Positions 16,154-24,786 of a stretch of 35,441 bases of DNA are shown piece after piece. The translations under genes and the position numbers were made by a program. Below the pieces are notes generated by a model. It saw nothing but the letters and a program-made list of their open reading frames with translations. It made no database searches and was not told the DNA's origin. The stretch's first letter is position 1, and the number at the start of each line of letters is the position of its first letter. This stretch comes from Chitinophagaceae bacterium (lineage in GTDB: Bacteria; Bacteroidota; Bacteroidia; Chitinophagales; Chitinophagaceae), in the NCBI GenBank assembly GCA_017998385.1, contig JAGODE010000015.1, forward strand, positions 1 to 35,441. Direction: 5' to 3'.

Positions 16154-17593
16154 ATGGCCGATAAAATCATAGGGCGGAAAGAAGAACAAAAAGCGCTCAA
16201 AGAAGCCCTTCAGTCCAGAGAAGCTGAGCTACTGGTAATGTATGGTCGCCGGCGGATCGGGAAGACTTTTCTCCTGCGCAATTATTTTGAAAAGCAACTT
16301 GTTTTCTCCTTTACCGGAGCTTATGAAGCCGGATTACCTGAACAGTTAGCTAATTTCAGCAAGGCACTGCAGGAGGCCATGGCCTCTGCCATTCCCCCGG
16401 CTATCCCTGCCAATTGGGGACAGGCTTTTGATTTCCTGACCGGCTTCCTCAAAAACCGGAGCGGCAAACAACCCGCTGTCATTTTATTCGATGAATTTCC
16501 CTGGATACATACACCGAAATCCGGTTTCCTCTCCACCTTTGAGCACTGGTGGAATACCTGGGCATCGCAGCAACCGCAAGTGAAAGTAGTACTATGCGGA
16601 TCAGCCGCTTCCTGGATGATCAAAAACATCATAGACAGCAAAGGCGGACTACATAACCGCATCACGCGCTCCCCTATTCAGTTGATGCCATTTACGCTTG
16701 CCGAAACCAGGGACTACCTGCACAGTCGCGGATTAAAGATGAAGCCATACCAGTTATTACAACTTTATATGGCCATGGGTGGAGTGCCCCATTATTTAAA
16801 GCAGATACAAAAGGGAGAAAGCATTCAGCAGGCGATCGACCGGCTTTTTTTTACACCCAAAGCCCTGCTGAAAACAGAATTCAAAAATCTCTACCAATCC
16901 CTCTTCAGCAATGCCAGCCAGCATGAAGGCATCGTACGCACCCTTGCGGCCAAACCAACAGGATTAAACCGGCCGGAGCTGTTGCAGGCCTGTGGCCTTA
17001 CGGATGGCGGAGGCACAAGCCGCCTGCTCAATGAGCTGGAGCAATCCGGCTTCATTACCCATTACATCCCTTTCCAAAAAACGAGCAGAGATACCCTGTA
17101 CAAACTAACCGACGAGTACTCGCTCTTTTACCTCAAATTCGTAGAGCGAACCCGCGCCACCGGTCCGGGGATATGGGAAAAACTGGCAAAGGGACAGTCG
17201 TATAACAGCTGGAGTGGCTTCGCCTTCGAAGCCGTCTGCCAGAAACATGTACGCCAGATCATACGCACACTCCGGATAAAGGCACTGACCGAAGTATCGC
17301 CCTGGCGGTATATACCCGGAAAAGGAGGCACGGGGGCGCAGATCGATCTTGTGCTGGACCGGGATGATGACGCGATCAATATCTGCGAAATGAAATTTGC
17401 TTCCGCACCTTTTGTCATCGATAAAAAATACGCAGCCGAACTGGAAACCAGGGAGCAATTGTTTCAACAGCAAACCCGCACCAAAAAGAATATTTTCCTC
17501 ACCATGGTCACCACCTATGGTGTAAAGCAGAACAGTTACTACCAGCAGCTGGTACAGCAGGAAATAAAAATGGAAGATTTGTTTGATGAGTAG
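16154..17593 (+). CDS. AAA-type ATPase with C-terminal DUF234 PD-(D/E)XK domain
   Basis: The 479-aa protein belongs to the ATPase_2/DUF234 family common in archaea and Bacteroidota, whose biological role is poorly known. Walker A is GRRRIGKT (31-38), Walker B is VILFDEFPWI (109-118), and a sensor-like VVLCGSAASWM follows (145-155). A winged-helix region (about 255-320) precedes a C-terminal nuclease-like fold with GFAFEAVCQKH (Glu359), AQIDLVLDR (Asp398) and CEMKFA (Glu412, Lys414). The protein may couple ATP hydrolysis to DNA binding or cleavage, and related genes are often regarded as mobile or selfish. It is a stand-alone gene with its own operator-rich promoter. Confidence 0.9.
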   Translation: MADKIIGRKEEQKALKEALQSREAELLVMYGRRRIGKTFLLRNYFEKQLVFSFTGAYEAGLPEQLANFSKALQEAMASAIPPAIPANWGQAFDFLTGFLKNRSGKQPAVILFDEFPWIHTPKSGFLSTFEHWWNTWASQQPQVKVVLCGSAASWMIKNIIDSKGGLHNRITRSPIQLMPFTLAETRDYLHSRGLKMKPYQLLQLYMAMGGVPHYLKQIQKGESIQQAIDRLFFTPKALLKTEFKNLYQSLFSNASQHEGIVRTLAAKPTGLNRPELLQACGLTDGGGTSRLLNELEQSGFITHYIPFQKTSRDTLYKLTDEYSLFYLKFVERTRATGPGIWEKLAKGQSYNSWSGFAFEAVCQKHVRQIIRTLRIKALTEVSPWRYIPGKGGTGAQIDLVLDRDDDAINICEMKFASAPFVIDKKYAAELETREQLFQQQTRTKKNIFLTMVTTYGVKQNSYYQQLVQQEIKMEDLFDE

Positions 17594-17940
17594 GGTAGCT
17601 GACCTAGTTGATTACCGAACTTTTCAGGAAATGCAGATCAGAATACGAAATCATAATCCGGCTCTCGTCTTAACAACCGATTTTCATATTATTTGCAATA
17701 AAATAAAAACAAGCACCTCGTAAGCATACTCAAATTCATATATTGAATAATTATCTTTATACAATACTTTGCCGCTTATGCACTTCATAACAACTTTGAA
17801 AGATTTTTATAACGCTCAATATAATCATCAGCAATCAGGAGCAAAATAATACTGAAATATTTGGTGTCTGAAATGAACAGTGAAAGAAGATTCAGGCAGT
17901 AAATATGCATTATAAGAATCGATGAGGTATTACTTTTAAG
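17594..17940. other. 347-bp AT-rich intergenic region
   Basis: No gene, RNA or strong hairpin was recognised. TACTTTTA at 17931-17938, one base from TAnnTTTG, lies just before the ATG at 17941 and could be a promoter for the oxygenase gene. Confidence 0.4.
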
Positions 17941-20223
17941 ATGAAAGAGGGCATTTTCCTTTCTATCCGAAGCGAAAGACAGTCGAAATGCTTAAAACAG
18001 GGCGTAACAATTAAAAAATCATTGAACGATATAGACATGAATAAGCTTAAAGAAAATATTTTAAACTGTCTTAAAAAAATAAAAGGTAGTGGCAGATTTG
18101 TCAGCGCAGGTTCAATAGATTTTATCTTCCCAGGATTGCAAGTGGAAAACATGGGTGAAATCAGTTATCCGATCAATAAGCTACAGGCCGAAGCATTAAT
18201 TCGAACCGCACATAAAGCACCTTTCGGAAAAGGCAACAAAACCATCCATGACAACCAGGTAAGAAGTACCTGGGAAATTGATGCCAGCAAACTGACTTTT
18301 ACCGGGAAACAATGGACAAATGTATTGGATGAAATTATCAGCCGCATTAAGCCCGATCTTGGACTGGAAGGCCATACCATATCGGCACATTTATATAAAA
18401 TGCTTATTTACGAAGAAGGTGATTTTTTTCTTACCCATAAAGATTCAGAAAAAGAAAAAGATATGTTTGGCACATTGATAATAGGATTGCCAGCCAGACA
18501 TACAGGCGGCGAGCTGGTAGTAAATTTTGAAGGGATGGAAGAAGTGGTGTCTTTTGCTACAGGTTCAGGCGACTATAAAATAAACTATGCCTCCTTTTAT
18601 GCTGACTGCGACCACGAAATAAAACCGCTTACTTCCGGTTACAGGGTTTGCCTGGTGTATAATCTTACTCAGCAAAAAAAAGGCAACAAAATTCAGCCTA
18701 CATCAATAGAAGTGCCTGTTTCGGAGCTCACTGAATTATTTTCACAGCAAAAGAATAATATCCGGCCGCATATCGTCCTGTTGGGACATCAGTACACCCC
18801 CGGAAACTTTTCGATAGACAGCCTGAAATTGAATGACAGGCCAAAAGCAGACGCTTTGCTAAAAGCAGCAAAAAATGCAGGCTATTACGCTAAACTATGT
18901 CTGGTAACCTCATACCTGTCAGGCTCTCCCAAATATAATAGCGGCTATTATGGCACTGGTAAAGATGAGGATGCTGCAATGGATGAAGTATATGATGAAT
19001 CACTGGCCATAGAGCACTGGGTTCAAAACGATATCCCGGTATTAAGCAATGTAAGTTTTGAGGAAAAAGACCTGATAGCTTCATTTGCCCTGAATGATGG
19101 TACACCCATTGAGAAACAGGCAACAGGCTACATGGGTAATTATGGTCCCGATTTGATGCACTGGTATCATTATGGTGCAGTAATGATATGGTCCTCAGCA
19201 GCCAATGCTCAATTACTTTTACAGCAAAATGCCACAAGCCTGCTGGAATGGGTAAACTATTTCAACAAAAATATACAGCAGGCAGACAGCGGGGAGGTAG
19301 CAGCGGTAGAAACTGCTTTATCTACGGGGTTAAAAAATACGCATACCGATAAAGATGCCAATTATAATGCCATTGCAGATTGGATAATTAACAAAAAAGA
19401 CGAATCATTTTTCTTTAATTTGAATGAGCGGACCCGTCAATTATACTTTATAAGAATTGATGCGTCACATTGGTTAAAGCTCATTGAATTTTTCCGTGAA
19501 AATATTGTTTTAAAAACATTTTCATTAGTTGCACAAACTATGAATCTATCTGTATTGGAACAATTTCACAAAATACTTCGTGAACTTCTTTATGCCGGAA
19601 AATTTGACGCAATAGCTATTCAGGAAATAGAAAAACTTCCGGGTTATTTCTCAACGCTTAATTCTGCCGATAAACATTTTGCAATAAACAAAAGTATTTT
19701 GCAGGATTTGCTATGGATTGAGAATAAAAAACCCCGGAATGAAACCTGGTTAAATGCAATAACGCAGACGCTTACAGAAAATCCGGACAGGGAATATGTT
19801 CATAAAATACTGGTTCCAACACTGCTCGCGCTAAAAGAAAAAACAAAGCTTGCCGATAAGTTACAGGCCGGCATTAAAAAATATTTACAACAGCAGGTAA
19901 GTATTCAGCCACAGCCACCATCAGACTGGACAAGACAAATGCCTGATACAGACCATGATAAAAAACAATGGCAGATATTAAAAGCATTTTTAGCTTCTCC
20001 ACACGAATATGTTTTTGATTACCGCAGAAATCAAATCGAAAGAAATAATCTGGAATCTGCCATTAAAAGGTCTGAGGTTGATTTAAAAACAGAAACCATC
20101 AAAACAGGATCTCCACATATATTAAGAATTATCAAGACGCAGGCTAAATATAATAAAGACATGAAGGTATGGGAGGAAGATATGGCGCTGTTGAACAAGA
20201 TAATACTAAAAGAAGAGAAATAG
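17941..20223 (+). CDS. 2OG-Fe(II) oxygenase-like protein with long C-terminal extension
   Basis: The 760-aa protein contains a prolyl-4-hydroxylase-like 2-oxoglutarate/Fe(II) dioxygenase domain at about 140-245. The iron ligands are His166 and Asp168 in FLTHKDSE and His225 in ADCDHEIKPL. The oxoglutarate-binding Arg235 is in SGYRVCLVY. TGGELVV (188-194) is the usual strand between them. The substrate is unknown. About 510 residues after the domain are not recognised. They are helix-rich and include DMHWYHYG-type aromatic stretches around 390-400, so they may bind a protein substrate. The first 32 residues are basic and atypical, and Met33 (18037) is an alternative start. The gene is monocistronic, followed by a hairpin with a T-run at 20347-20363. 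Confidence 0.8.
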   Translation: MKEGIFLSIRSERQSKCLKQGVTIKKSLNDIDMNKLKENILNCLKKIKGSGRFVSAGSIDFIFPGLQVENMGEISYPINKLQAEALIRTAHKAPFGKGNKTIHDNQVRSTWEIDASKLTFTGKQWTNVLDEIISRIKPDLGLEGHTISAHLYKMLIYEEGDFFLTHKDSEKEKDMFGTLIIGLPARHTGGELVVNFEGMEEVVSFATGSGDYKINYASFYADCDHEIKPLTSGYRVCLVYNLTQQKKGNKIQPTSIEVPVSELTELFSQQKNNIRPHIVLLGHQYTPGNFSIDSLKLNDRPKADALLKAAKNAGYYAKLCLVTSYLSGSPKYNSGYYGTGKDEDAAMDEVYDESLAIEHWVQNDIPVLSNVSFEEKDLIASFALNDGTPIEKQATGYMGNYGPDLMHWYHYGAVMIWSSAANAQLLLQQNATSLLEWVNYFNKNIQQADSGEVAAVETALSTGLKNTHTDKDANYNAIADWIINKKDESFFFNLNERTRQLYFIRIDASHWLKLIEFFRENIVLKTFSLVAQTMNLSVLEQFHKILRELLYAGKFDAIAIQEIEKLPGYFSTLNSADKHFAINKSILQDLLWIENKKPRNETWLNAITQTLTENPDREYVHKILVPTLLALKEKTKLADKLQAGIKKYLQQQVSIQPQPPSDWTRQMPDTDHDKKQWQILKAFLASPHEYVFDYRRNQIERNNLESAIKRSEVDLKTETIKTGSPHILRIIKTQAKYNKDMKVWEEDMALLNKIILKEEK

Positions 20224-20279
20224 CTAATCTCCTATCGAACTGGATGAGCGAACGTCTGACGAAAGTAAAAAATCCTTAC

Positions 20280-20296
20280 GCGGAGACGCCGAGAAT
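20280..20296 (+). repeat. Partial copy of the tRNA-Ser 3' end
   Basis: GCGGAGACGCCGAGAAT matches GCGGAGACGGCGAGATT at the tRNA-Ser 3' end (20443-20459) in 15 of 17 positions and the same orientation. Direct copies of tRNA 3' ends often mark attachment sites of integrative elements. With only about 163 bp between the copies it may be a scar or a chance duplication. Confidence 0.35.
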
Positions 20297-20340
20297 ACTT
20301 TCCTGTTCCCGCCTGCTGCAGCAGGGGGCTTAAAGAAAAT

Positions 20341-20370
20341 AAAGCCAGCGCTTGGCGCTTTTTCATTTTT
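20341..20370 (+). terminator. Possible terminator of the oxygenase gene
   Basis: AGCGC (20347-20351) and GCGCT (20355-20359) form a short stem around TTG, followed by TTTTTCATTTTT. The stem is short and the loop only 3 nt, so strength is moderate. Confidence 0.5.
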
Positions 20371-20407
20371 CAGTCGCTTTGCACAAAATGCGTCGCAGAC
20401 TAAGGAA

Positions 20408-20430
20408 AACAAAAATGCCCCTTACGGGGC
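20408..20430 (-). terminator. Terminator of tRNA-Ser
   Basis: On the minus strand GCCCCGTAAGGGGC (20417-20430) forms a 5-bp GC stem with a short loop, followed by ATTTTTG. It lies 14 bp after the tRNA-Ser 3' end. Confidence 0.75.
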
Positions 20431-20443
20431 TTTGTTTGCTTTG

Positions 20444-20530
20444 CGGAGACGGCGAGATTCGAACTCGCGATACGGTTTCCCGTATACACACTTTCCAGGC
20501 GTGCTCCTTCAACCACTCGGACACGTCTCC
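20444..20530 (-). tRNA. tRNA-Ser (anticodon GGA)
   Basis: The 87-nt class II tRNA has acceptor stem GGAGACG/CGTCTCC, a D arm with GAGTGGTTGAAGGA, anticodon loop CTGGAAA (anticodon GGA, reads TCC/TCT), the long variable arm ATACGGGAAACCGTAT typical of tRNA-Ser, T arm GCGAG-TTCGAAT-CTCGC, and discriminator G. The 3' CCA is not encoded. Confidence 0.96.
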
Positions 20531-20563
20531 ATTTTGAGGGCTGCAAAAATACGGTTTACTTGC

Positions 20564-21331
20564 TTAGAGGCCGAATAATTTTTCAGCATTTGCTGTGCTC
20601 ATCTGTGCTATTTCCTCCAGGCTCATGCCTTTAAGCCCGGCCAGCCGGGCTACTACATAACTAAGATAGGAAGGCTCATTACGCTTACCGCGGTAAGGCA
20701 CTGGTGCCAGGTAAGGAGCGTCTGTTTCCAGCACAATATGTTCCATGCCGATATCGGCCAGGGCCACATCGAGTCCGCCATTTTTAAACGTGATGACGCC
20801 GCCAATACCGAGATAAAAGCCCGTATCGGCCGCCGCCCGCGCCTGCTCGGGTGTGCCGGAGAAACAATGAAACACACCGCGTAAACCGCGGGGTACATAC
20901 TCCCTTACCACGGCTATGGCTTCATCGGTGGCATTGCGCGAATGAATGGAGATGGGCAGCTTATAATGCAGGGCCAGCTCAATCTGGTGCCGGAATGCGG
21001 TAAACTGCTGTTCGGTATGGGTGCGATCCCAGTAAAAATCAAGGCCTATCTCACCAACCGCATAAAAAGACTGCCGGCTCAGGTATTCTTCAATAAGAGC
21101 CAGTTCCGGACCGGGGTCGGCTGTCACCGAACAGGGGTGCAAGCCCATCATTGCCAGACATTTACCGGGATATTTGGCCGCAAGGTCCAGCAGTTGGGTA
21201 TGTGTCTCCGAATCAATGGCCGGCAGGAGGATTTGCTGCACGCCAGCGGCGGCAGCCCGGGCCAGCATAGCCTCGCGGTCAGCAGCAAATTTGTCGAGAT
21301 AAATGTGTGAATGTGTGTCTACGATCTTCAT
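20564..21331 (-). CDS. TatD-family metal-dependent hydrolase (DNase)
   Basis: The 255-aa TIM-barrel protein is predicted to be a 3'-5' exonuclease/DNase of the TatD family. Metal-binding motifs are DTHSHIYL (His7, His9), VGEIGLDFYWD (Glu ligand), ISIHSR, VFHCFSG and LETDAPYLAP. I chose the Met at 21331 because it directly precedes the conserved KIVDTHSH opening. The open frame extends upstream to 21391, but those 20 residues (basic and aromatic) are not part of the family. It is a single gene between tRNA-Ser and a terminator hairpin. Confidence 0.93.
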   Translation of the reverse strand: MKIVDTHSHIYLDKFAADREAMLARAAAAGVQQILLPAIDSETHTQLLDLAAKYPGKCLAMMGLHPCSVTADPGPELALIEEYLSRQSFYAVGEIGLDFYWDRTHTEQQFTAFRHQIELALHYKLPISIHSRNATDEAIAVVREYVPRGLRGVFHCFSGTPEQARAAADTGFYLGIGGVITFKNGGLDVALADIGMEHIVLETDAPYLAPVPYRGKRNEPSYLSYVVARLAGLKGMSLEEIAQMSTANAEKLFGL

Positions 21332-21459
21332 TTTAATAAACCGGTAAACGCGCCGGAAACGTATAAATTCCCGAAAACGCTGCACAAACAATTAGAAAAA
21401 TGTTTGCATGAATGAAAAAATATTATACCTTTAAACCAGTTTTCATAGGGTACGGATTA

Positions 21460-21500
21460 AAAACGGGCCAGGGTTTCTACCCAGGCCCTAACTTTTTAAG
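21460..21500. terminator. Strong hairpin terminator, mainly for the polysaccharide deacetylase gene
   Basis: GGGCCAGGGT and ACCCAGGCCC (21465-21474 and 21479-21488) form a 10-position stem with one A-A mismatch and a TTCT loop. The minus strand has GTTTTTAAT directly after it, and the plus strand has TAACTTTTTAAG, so it can work in both directions. It lies about 50 bp past the stop at 21539. Confidence 0.8.
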
Positions 21501-21538
21501 TGAATTTCAGGGTCTTACAATCAGTCTTATATAGATTG

Positions 21539-22204
21539 TCATTTTTCCTCTTTTGTTTCCTCCATTCCGTTCCATTGCATAGTTTTCATTTCAAAGCCAT
21601 TTTTTTTGAAAAATTCTAATGCCCGCGGCAGACAGTACTGCAATCGGGGCAGCGCCTTTTGACTGTCGTGAAAAACAATGATGGATCCCGGCTTTGTATT
21701 CATTACAACATGCTGCAAACATTGTTCACCGGAAAGACTTTCATCAAAATCTGCACTCAATACATCCCACATCACTACTTGTGCATCGGGCCGGTGTAAT
21801 ACTTTTGCAATCTGGCTCGCCTGAAAACGGGTAATACGTCCATACGGCGGACGAAAAAAACGTGAATCAATATGCTGCGCCGCGGCAGCTACGTCTTCGA
21901 GATATGCTTTGCCGGAAGTTTTCCATCCATTGAGATGATGCTGGGTATGATTGCCGGTGGCATGGCCTTCATCCAGTATGCGCCGGTACAGTGCTGGTTC
22001 TGCCAGCACATTTTTACCAATACAAAAAAAAGTCGCCTGCGCCTGGTACTTCTTCAACTCATCGAGTACAAAAGGAGTAGCCACGGCATGCGGCCCGTCA
22101 TCAAACGTAAGGTAGATAACCTTGCCCTTCGCCGGCATACTCCATCGGTAAGCAGGATAAATCCGCTTGAGCCACCAGGGTGTTTTGATGAAGTAGCTTT
22201 TCAT
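21539..22204 (-). CDS. Polysaccharide deacetylase (NodB homology)
   Basis: This protein (221 aa from the chosen start) is a carbohydrate esterase family 4 deacetylase acting on N-acetylated sugars of peptidoglycan or other glycans. Motif 1 is TFDDGPH (catalytic base and metal Asp), motif 2 is HATGNHTQHH (metal His residues), motif 3 is RFFRPPYGR, and SIIVFHDS is the late motif with His. The N-terminal WWLKRIYPAYRW fits short Bacteroidota versions. There is no clear signal peptide, so it may be cytoplasmic or anchored by the N-terminus. I chose the Met at 22204 because the promoter-like box at 22211-22218 lies just before it. The upstream frame to 22225 is unlikely. Confidence 0.92.
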   Translation of the reverse strand: MKSYFIKTPWWLKRIYPAYRWSMPAKGKVIYLTFDDGPHAVATPFVLDELKKYQAQATFFCIGKNVLAEPALYRRILDEGHATGNHTQHHLNGWKTSGKAYLEDVAAAAQHIDSRFFRPPYGRITRFQASQIAKVLHRPDAQVVMWDVLSADFDESLSGEQCLQHVVMNTKPGSIIVFHDSQKALPRLQYCLPRALEFFKKNGFEMKTMQWNGMEETKEEK

Positions 22205-22210
22205 TGGGTA

Positions 22211-22218
22211 CAAAGATA
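22211..22218 (-). promoter_or_regulatory. -7 element of the deacetylase gene
   Basis: The minus strand reads TATCTTTG, an exact TAnnTTTG match, ending 6 nt before the ATG at 22204. Transcription would start at or within a few bases of the start codon, giving a leaderless or nearly leaderless mRNA. Confidence 0.65.
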
Positions 22219-22225
22219 AAAGCAA

Positions 22226-22256
22226 TGTGCTAATGTGCTGGTGTGCTAATGTGCCG
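22226..22256 (+). repeat. Short tandem repeat TGTGCTAATGTGC
   Basis: TGTGCTAATGTGC occurs twice with about 15-bp period between the divergent deacetylase and gltX genes. Its core TGCTAATGTGCTG (22228-22240) recurs inverted at 34009-34021, so it belongs to a dispersed intergenic repeat type. Confidence 0.6.
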
Positions 22257-22313
22257 CAAATACAAATACATTCGCCCTCTGCCTTTCTCCATATCCCTTA
22301 TACCTTCCTTCTT

Positions 22314-22321
22314 TATCTTTG
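22314..22321 (+). promoter_or_regulatory. -7 element of gltX
   Basis: TATCTTTG is an exact TAnnTTTG match, ending 4 nt before the ATG at 22326. As with the divergent deacetylase, the mRNA would be almost leaderless. It supports the ATG at 22326 over the upstream in-frame ATG at 22227. Confidence 0.65.
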
Positions 22322-22325
22322 CAGC

Positions 22326-23849
22326 ATGTCAAAAAGAGTTCGTGTCCGTTTTGCGCCGAGTCCCACGGGTGGGTTGCACCTGGGTGGTGTTCGTACTGTT
22401 TTGTACAATTACCTGTTTGCCCGCCAGCATGGCGGCGATTTTGTACTCCGCATAGAGGATACAGATCAAAGCCGTTATGTACCGGGAGCCGAAGAATATA
22501 TTTTTAAATGCCTGGAATGGGCCGGCCTCACTCCTGATGAAAGCCCCCTTAAACCCGGCAACTTTGGGCCCTACCGCCAGAGTGAGCGTAAACCTCTCTA
22601 CCGGCAGTATGCAGAGCAACTGATACAGCAGGGTCATGCGTATTACGCTTTTGACACACCGGCCGAACTCGATAAGATGCGGGCCGACTTTGCAACGGAA
22701 CAAAACCCCTCGCCCCAGTATGACCGCCAGATACGTGGCCATATGCGCAACTCACTTACCTTATCTGCCAGCGAAGTGCAATCGCTGCTCGATGCTGGCA
22801 CGCCACATGTAGTGCGTATCAAAATGCCTGAGAACGAAACACTCTCTTTTACCGATATGATCCGGGGTGAAGTGAGCTTCGAAACAGCTACGGTAGACGA
22901 CAAGGTCTTACTAAAGGCCGATGGCATGCCCACCTACCACCTGGCTGTGGTAGTAGACGATTACCTGATGCAGATCACACATGCTTTCAGAGGCGAAGAA
23001 TGGCTGCCAAGTGCACCGGTACATGTATTGTTATGGAAATACCTTTTCGGCCTGGATGCTATGCCCCAATGGGCACACCTGCCACTGATACTCGGTCCGA
23101 ATGGTAAACTCAGCAAACGGGATGGCTCCAAATACGGATTCCCGGTATTTGCCATGAACTGGACCGATCCAAAAACCAATGAACTTACAGAAGGTTTCCG
23201 CGAACGGGGTTTCCTGCCCGAAGCATTCATCAACCTGCTCGCCCTGCTGGGCTGGAATGATGGTACCGAACAGGAACTGTTTACCATAGAAGAACTGATC
23301 AGCAAATTCTCTATGGAACGGGTACATAGCGGAGGCGCACGCTTTGATTTTGAAAAAGCCAAATGGTTCAACCACGAGTGGATCAAACGACTGCCTGCTG
23401 ACCGCCTGGCAGCAGAAGCGGCTTCTGTACTGAAAACAAATGGCATTGATACCGGCAGCAAAATCTTACCCCAGGTGGCAGAACTGGTAAAAGACCGCTG
23501 TACACTACTCACCGATTTTGCCGCGCAGGCAGGCTTTTTCTTCCAGGCCCCCACCAATCCTGATATAAGCCCCATTCAGCCCAAATGGAATGAGACGAAA
23601 CAACTCTTTTTTGCAGAAATCATCCGTCAGTTTGAACTGACTACCCTGTGGCAGTCTGCCGACCTGGAAGCACTTTTTAAAGAAGTAGCTGCCGTCAACG
23701 AACTGAAACCCGGTGAACTGATGCTGCCCTTCCGCATTATGCTGGTAGGAGGCAAATTTGGACCGCATGTATTTACTATTGCGGAATTACTGGGTCGGCA
23801 GGAAACTATCGATCGTATGCAAAAGACTTTATCTTTACTGCGCGGATAA
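22326..23849 (+). CDS. gltX: Glutamyl-tRNA synthetase
   Basis: Class I aminoacyl-tRNA synthetase (507 aa from the chosen start) that charges tRNA-Glu. The N-terminal Rossmann core has RVRFAPSPTGGLHLGGVRT, with HLGG as the HIGH-type signature. The KMSKS-type loop is KLSKRDGSKYGF. The C-terminal helical anticodon-binding domain occupies the last 170 residues. I rejected the longer frame from 22227: its first 33 residues come from a repeat-rich intergenic stretch, and a promoter box lies between. The cobalamin-binding protein gene begins 18 bp downstream, so the two may be co-transcribed. Confidence 0.97.
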   Translation: MSKRVRVRFAPSPTGGLHLGGVRTVLYNYLFARQHGGDFVLRIEDTDQSRYVPGAEEYIFKCLEWAGLTPDESPLKPGNFGPYRQSERKPLYRQYAEQLIQQGHAYYAFDTPAELDKMRADFATEQNPSPQYDRQIRGHMRNSLTLSASEVQSLLDAGTPHVVRIKMPENETLSFTDMIRGEVSFETATVDDKVLLKADGMPTYHLAVVVDDYLMQITHAFRGEEWLPSAPVHVLLWKYLFGLDAMPQWAHLPLILGPNGKLSKRDGSKYGFPVFAMNWTDPKTNELTEGFRERGFLPEAFINLLALLGWNDGTEQELFTIEELISKFSMERVHSGGARFDFEKAKWFNHEWIKRLPADRLAAEAASVLKTNGIDTGSKILPQVAELVKDRCTLLTDFAAQAGFFFQAPTNPDISPIQPKWNETKQLFFAEIIRQFELTTLWQSADLEALFKEVAAVNELKPGELMLPFRIMLVGGKFGPHVFTIAELLGRQETIDRMQKTLSLLRG

Positions 23850-23867
23850 CCTATCGCCGTTTGCAAT

Positions 23868-24275
23868 ATGAAGAGACCCGTTCGTGTTTTAGTAGCTAAA
23901 GTTGGCCTCGATGGTCATGATCGTGGAGCAAAAGTGATCGCCACCGCCCTGCGCGATGCGGGTATGGAAGTAATTTATACGGGGCTGCGCCAGACACCGG
24001 AGATGGTGGTGAATGCTGCGCTGCAGGAAGATGTGGATGCTATTGGCATCAGCATACTTTCCGGCGCCCACATGACGGTTTTTCCCAAAATCATTGCACT
24101 GCTGCGCGAAAATGGGATGACGGATGTACTGCTCACCGGTGGCGGCATCATTCCGGAAGACGATATGAAACAATTGCAGGAAATGGGCGTTGGCCGCCTG
24201 TTTCCTCCCGGCACTCCCACCACCGAAATAGCCACCTATATTACAGACTGGGTAAAAAGTAACCGCAGCTTCTAA
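23868..24275 (+). CDS. Cobalamin B12-binding domain protein (methylmalonyl-CoA mutase small-subunit type)
   Basis: The 135-aa stand-alone B12-binding domain corresponds to the C-terminal part of methylmalonyl-CoA mutase or to the small subunit of isobutyryl-CoA-type mutases. The cobalamin-ligand motif DxHxxG is present as [10 protein letters not shown] (Asp14, His16, Gly19). The SxL motif is ISILSGAHM, and the GG motif is [12 protein letters not shown]. It must work with a separate catalytic mutase subunit not present in this window. The gene's last 36 bp belong to the first unit of a five-copy tandem repeat that continues to about 24664. Confidence 0.93.
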   Translation: MKRPVRVLVAKVGLDGHDRGAKVIATALRDAGMEVIYTGLRQTPEMVVNAALQEDVDAIGISILSGAHMTVFPKIIALLRENGMTDVLLTGGGIIPEDDMKQLQEMGVGRLFPPGTPTTEIATYITDWVKSNRSF

Positions 24276-24664
24276 TAACGCCTTCCACCTTTTACCTTCC
24301 ACCTTCTCCCGTGTTTCACATTACAGACCGGGTAAAAAGCAACCGCAGCTCCCAGTAACGCCTTCCACCTTTTACCCTCCACCTTCAACCTTCTCCAGCA
24401 TTTCACATTACAGACCGGGTAAAAGCAACCGCTGCTTCCAGCCCACCTTCCACCTTTTACCCTCCACCTTCAACCTTCTCCAGCATTTCACATTACAGAC
24501 CGGGTAAAAAGCAACCGCAGCTTCCAGTAATGCCTTCCACCTTTTACCCTCCACCTTCAACCTTCTCCAGCATTTCACATTACAGACCGGGTAAAAAGCA
24601 ACCGCAGCTTCCAGCCCACCTTCCACCTTTTACCTTCCACCTTCAACCTTCCCCGGCATTTCAC
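24240..24664 (+). repeat. Five-copy tandem repeat (80-87 bp) starting inside the mutase-domain gene
   Basis: Units begin with TTACAGAC(T/C)GGGTAAAA at 24241, 24321, 24408, 24493 and 24580. Each continues through GCAACCGC(A/T)GC, a pyrimidine-rich CCTTCCACCTTTTACC stretch and CTCCAGCATTTCAC. The first unit includes the final codons and stop of the upstream gene. Later units have lost the stop position and are closer to each other than to unit one. The region 24665-24786 that follows has no recognised feature. Confidence 0.9.
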
Positions 24665-24786
24665 TAAACCTTTTGTACCATTCATTGTCCAAAAGAGGCT
24701 TTTCAATGAATCTCACTTTGAAAGGTGCCTTGCCCTACGCACCTTTGCGCTCGCAATAAAAACCTTATACCTGAAAATTCCTGAAT

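Noticed and set aside
20352..20537. 61-codon plus-strand frame
   Set aside because: It runs antisense through tRNA-Ser and its terminator.
22961..23575. 204-codon minus-strand frame opposite gltX
   Set aside because: Shadow of a highly conserved synthetase gene; Ser-rich composition typical of antisense frames.
24408..24626. 72-codon minus-strand frame with internal repeats
   Set aside because: It is only the translation of the DNA tandem repeat; no start signal or family support.
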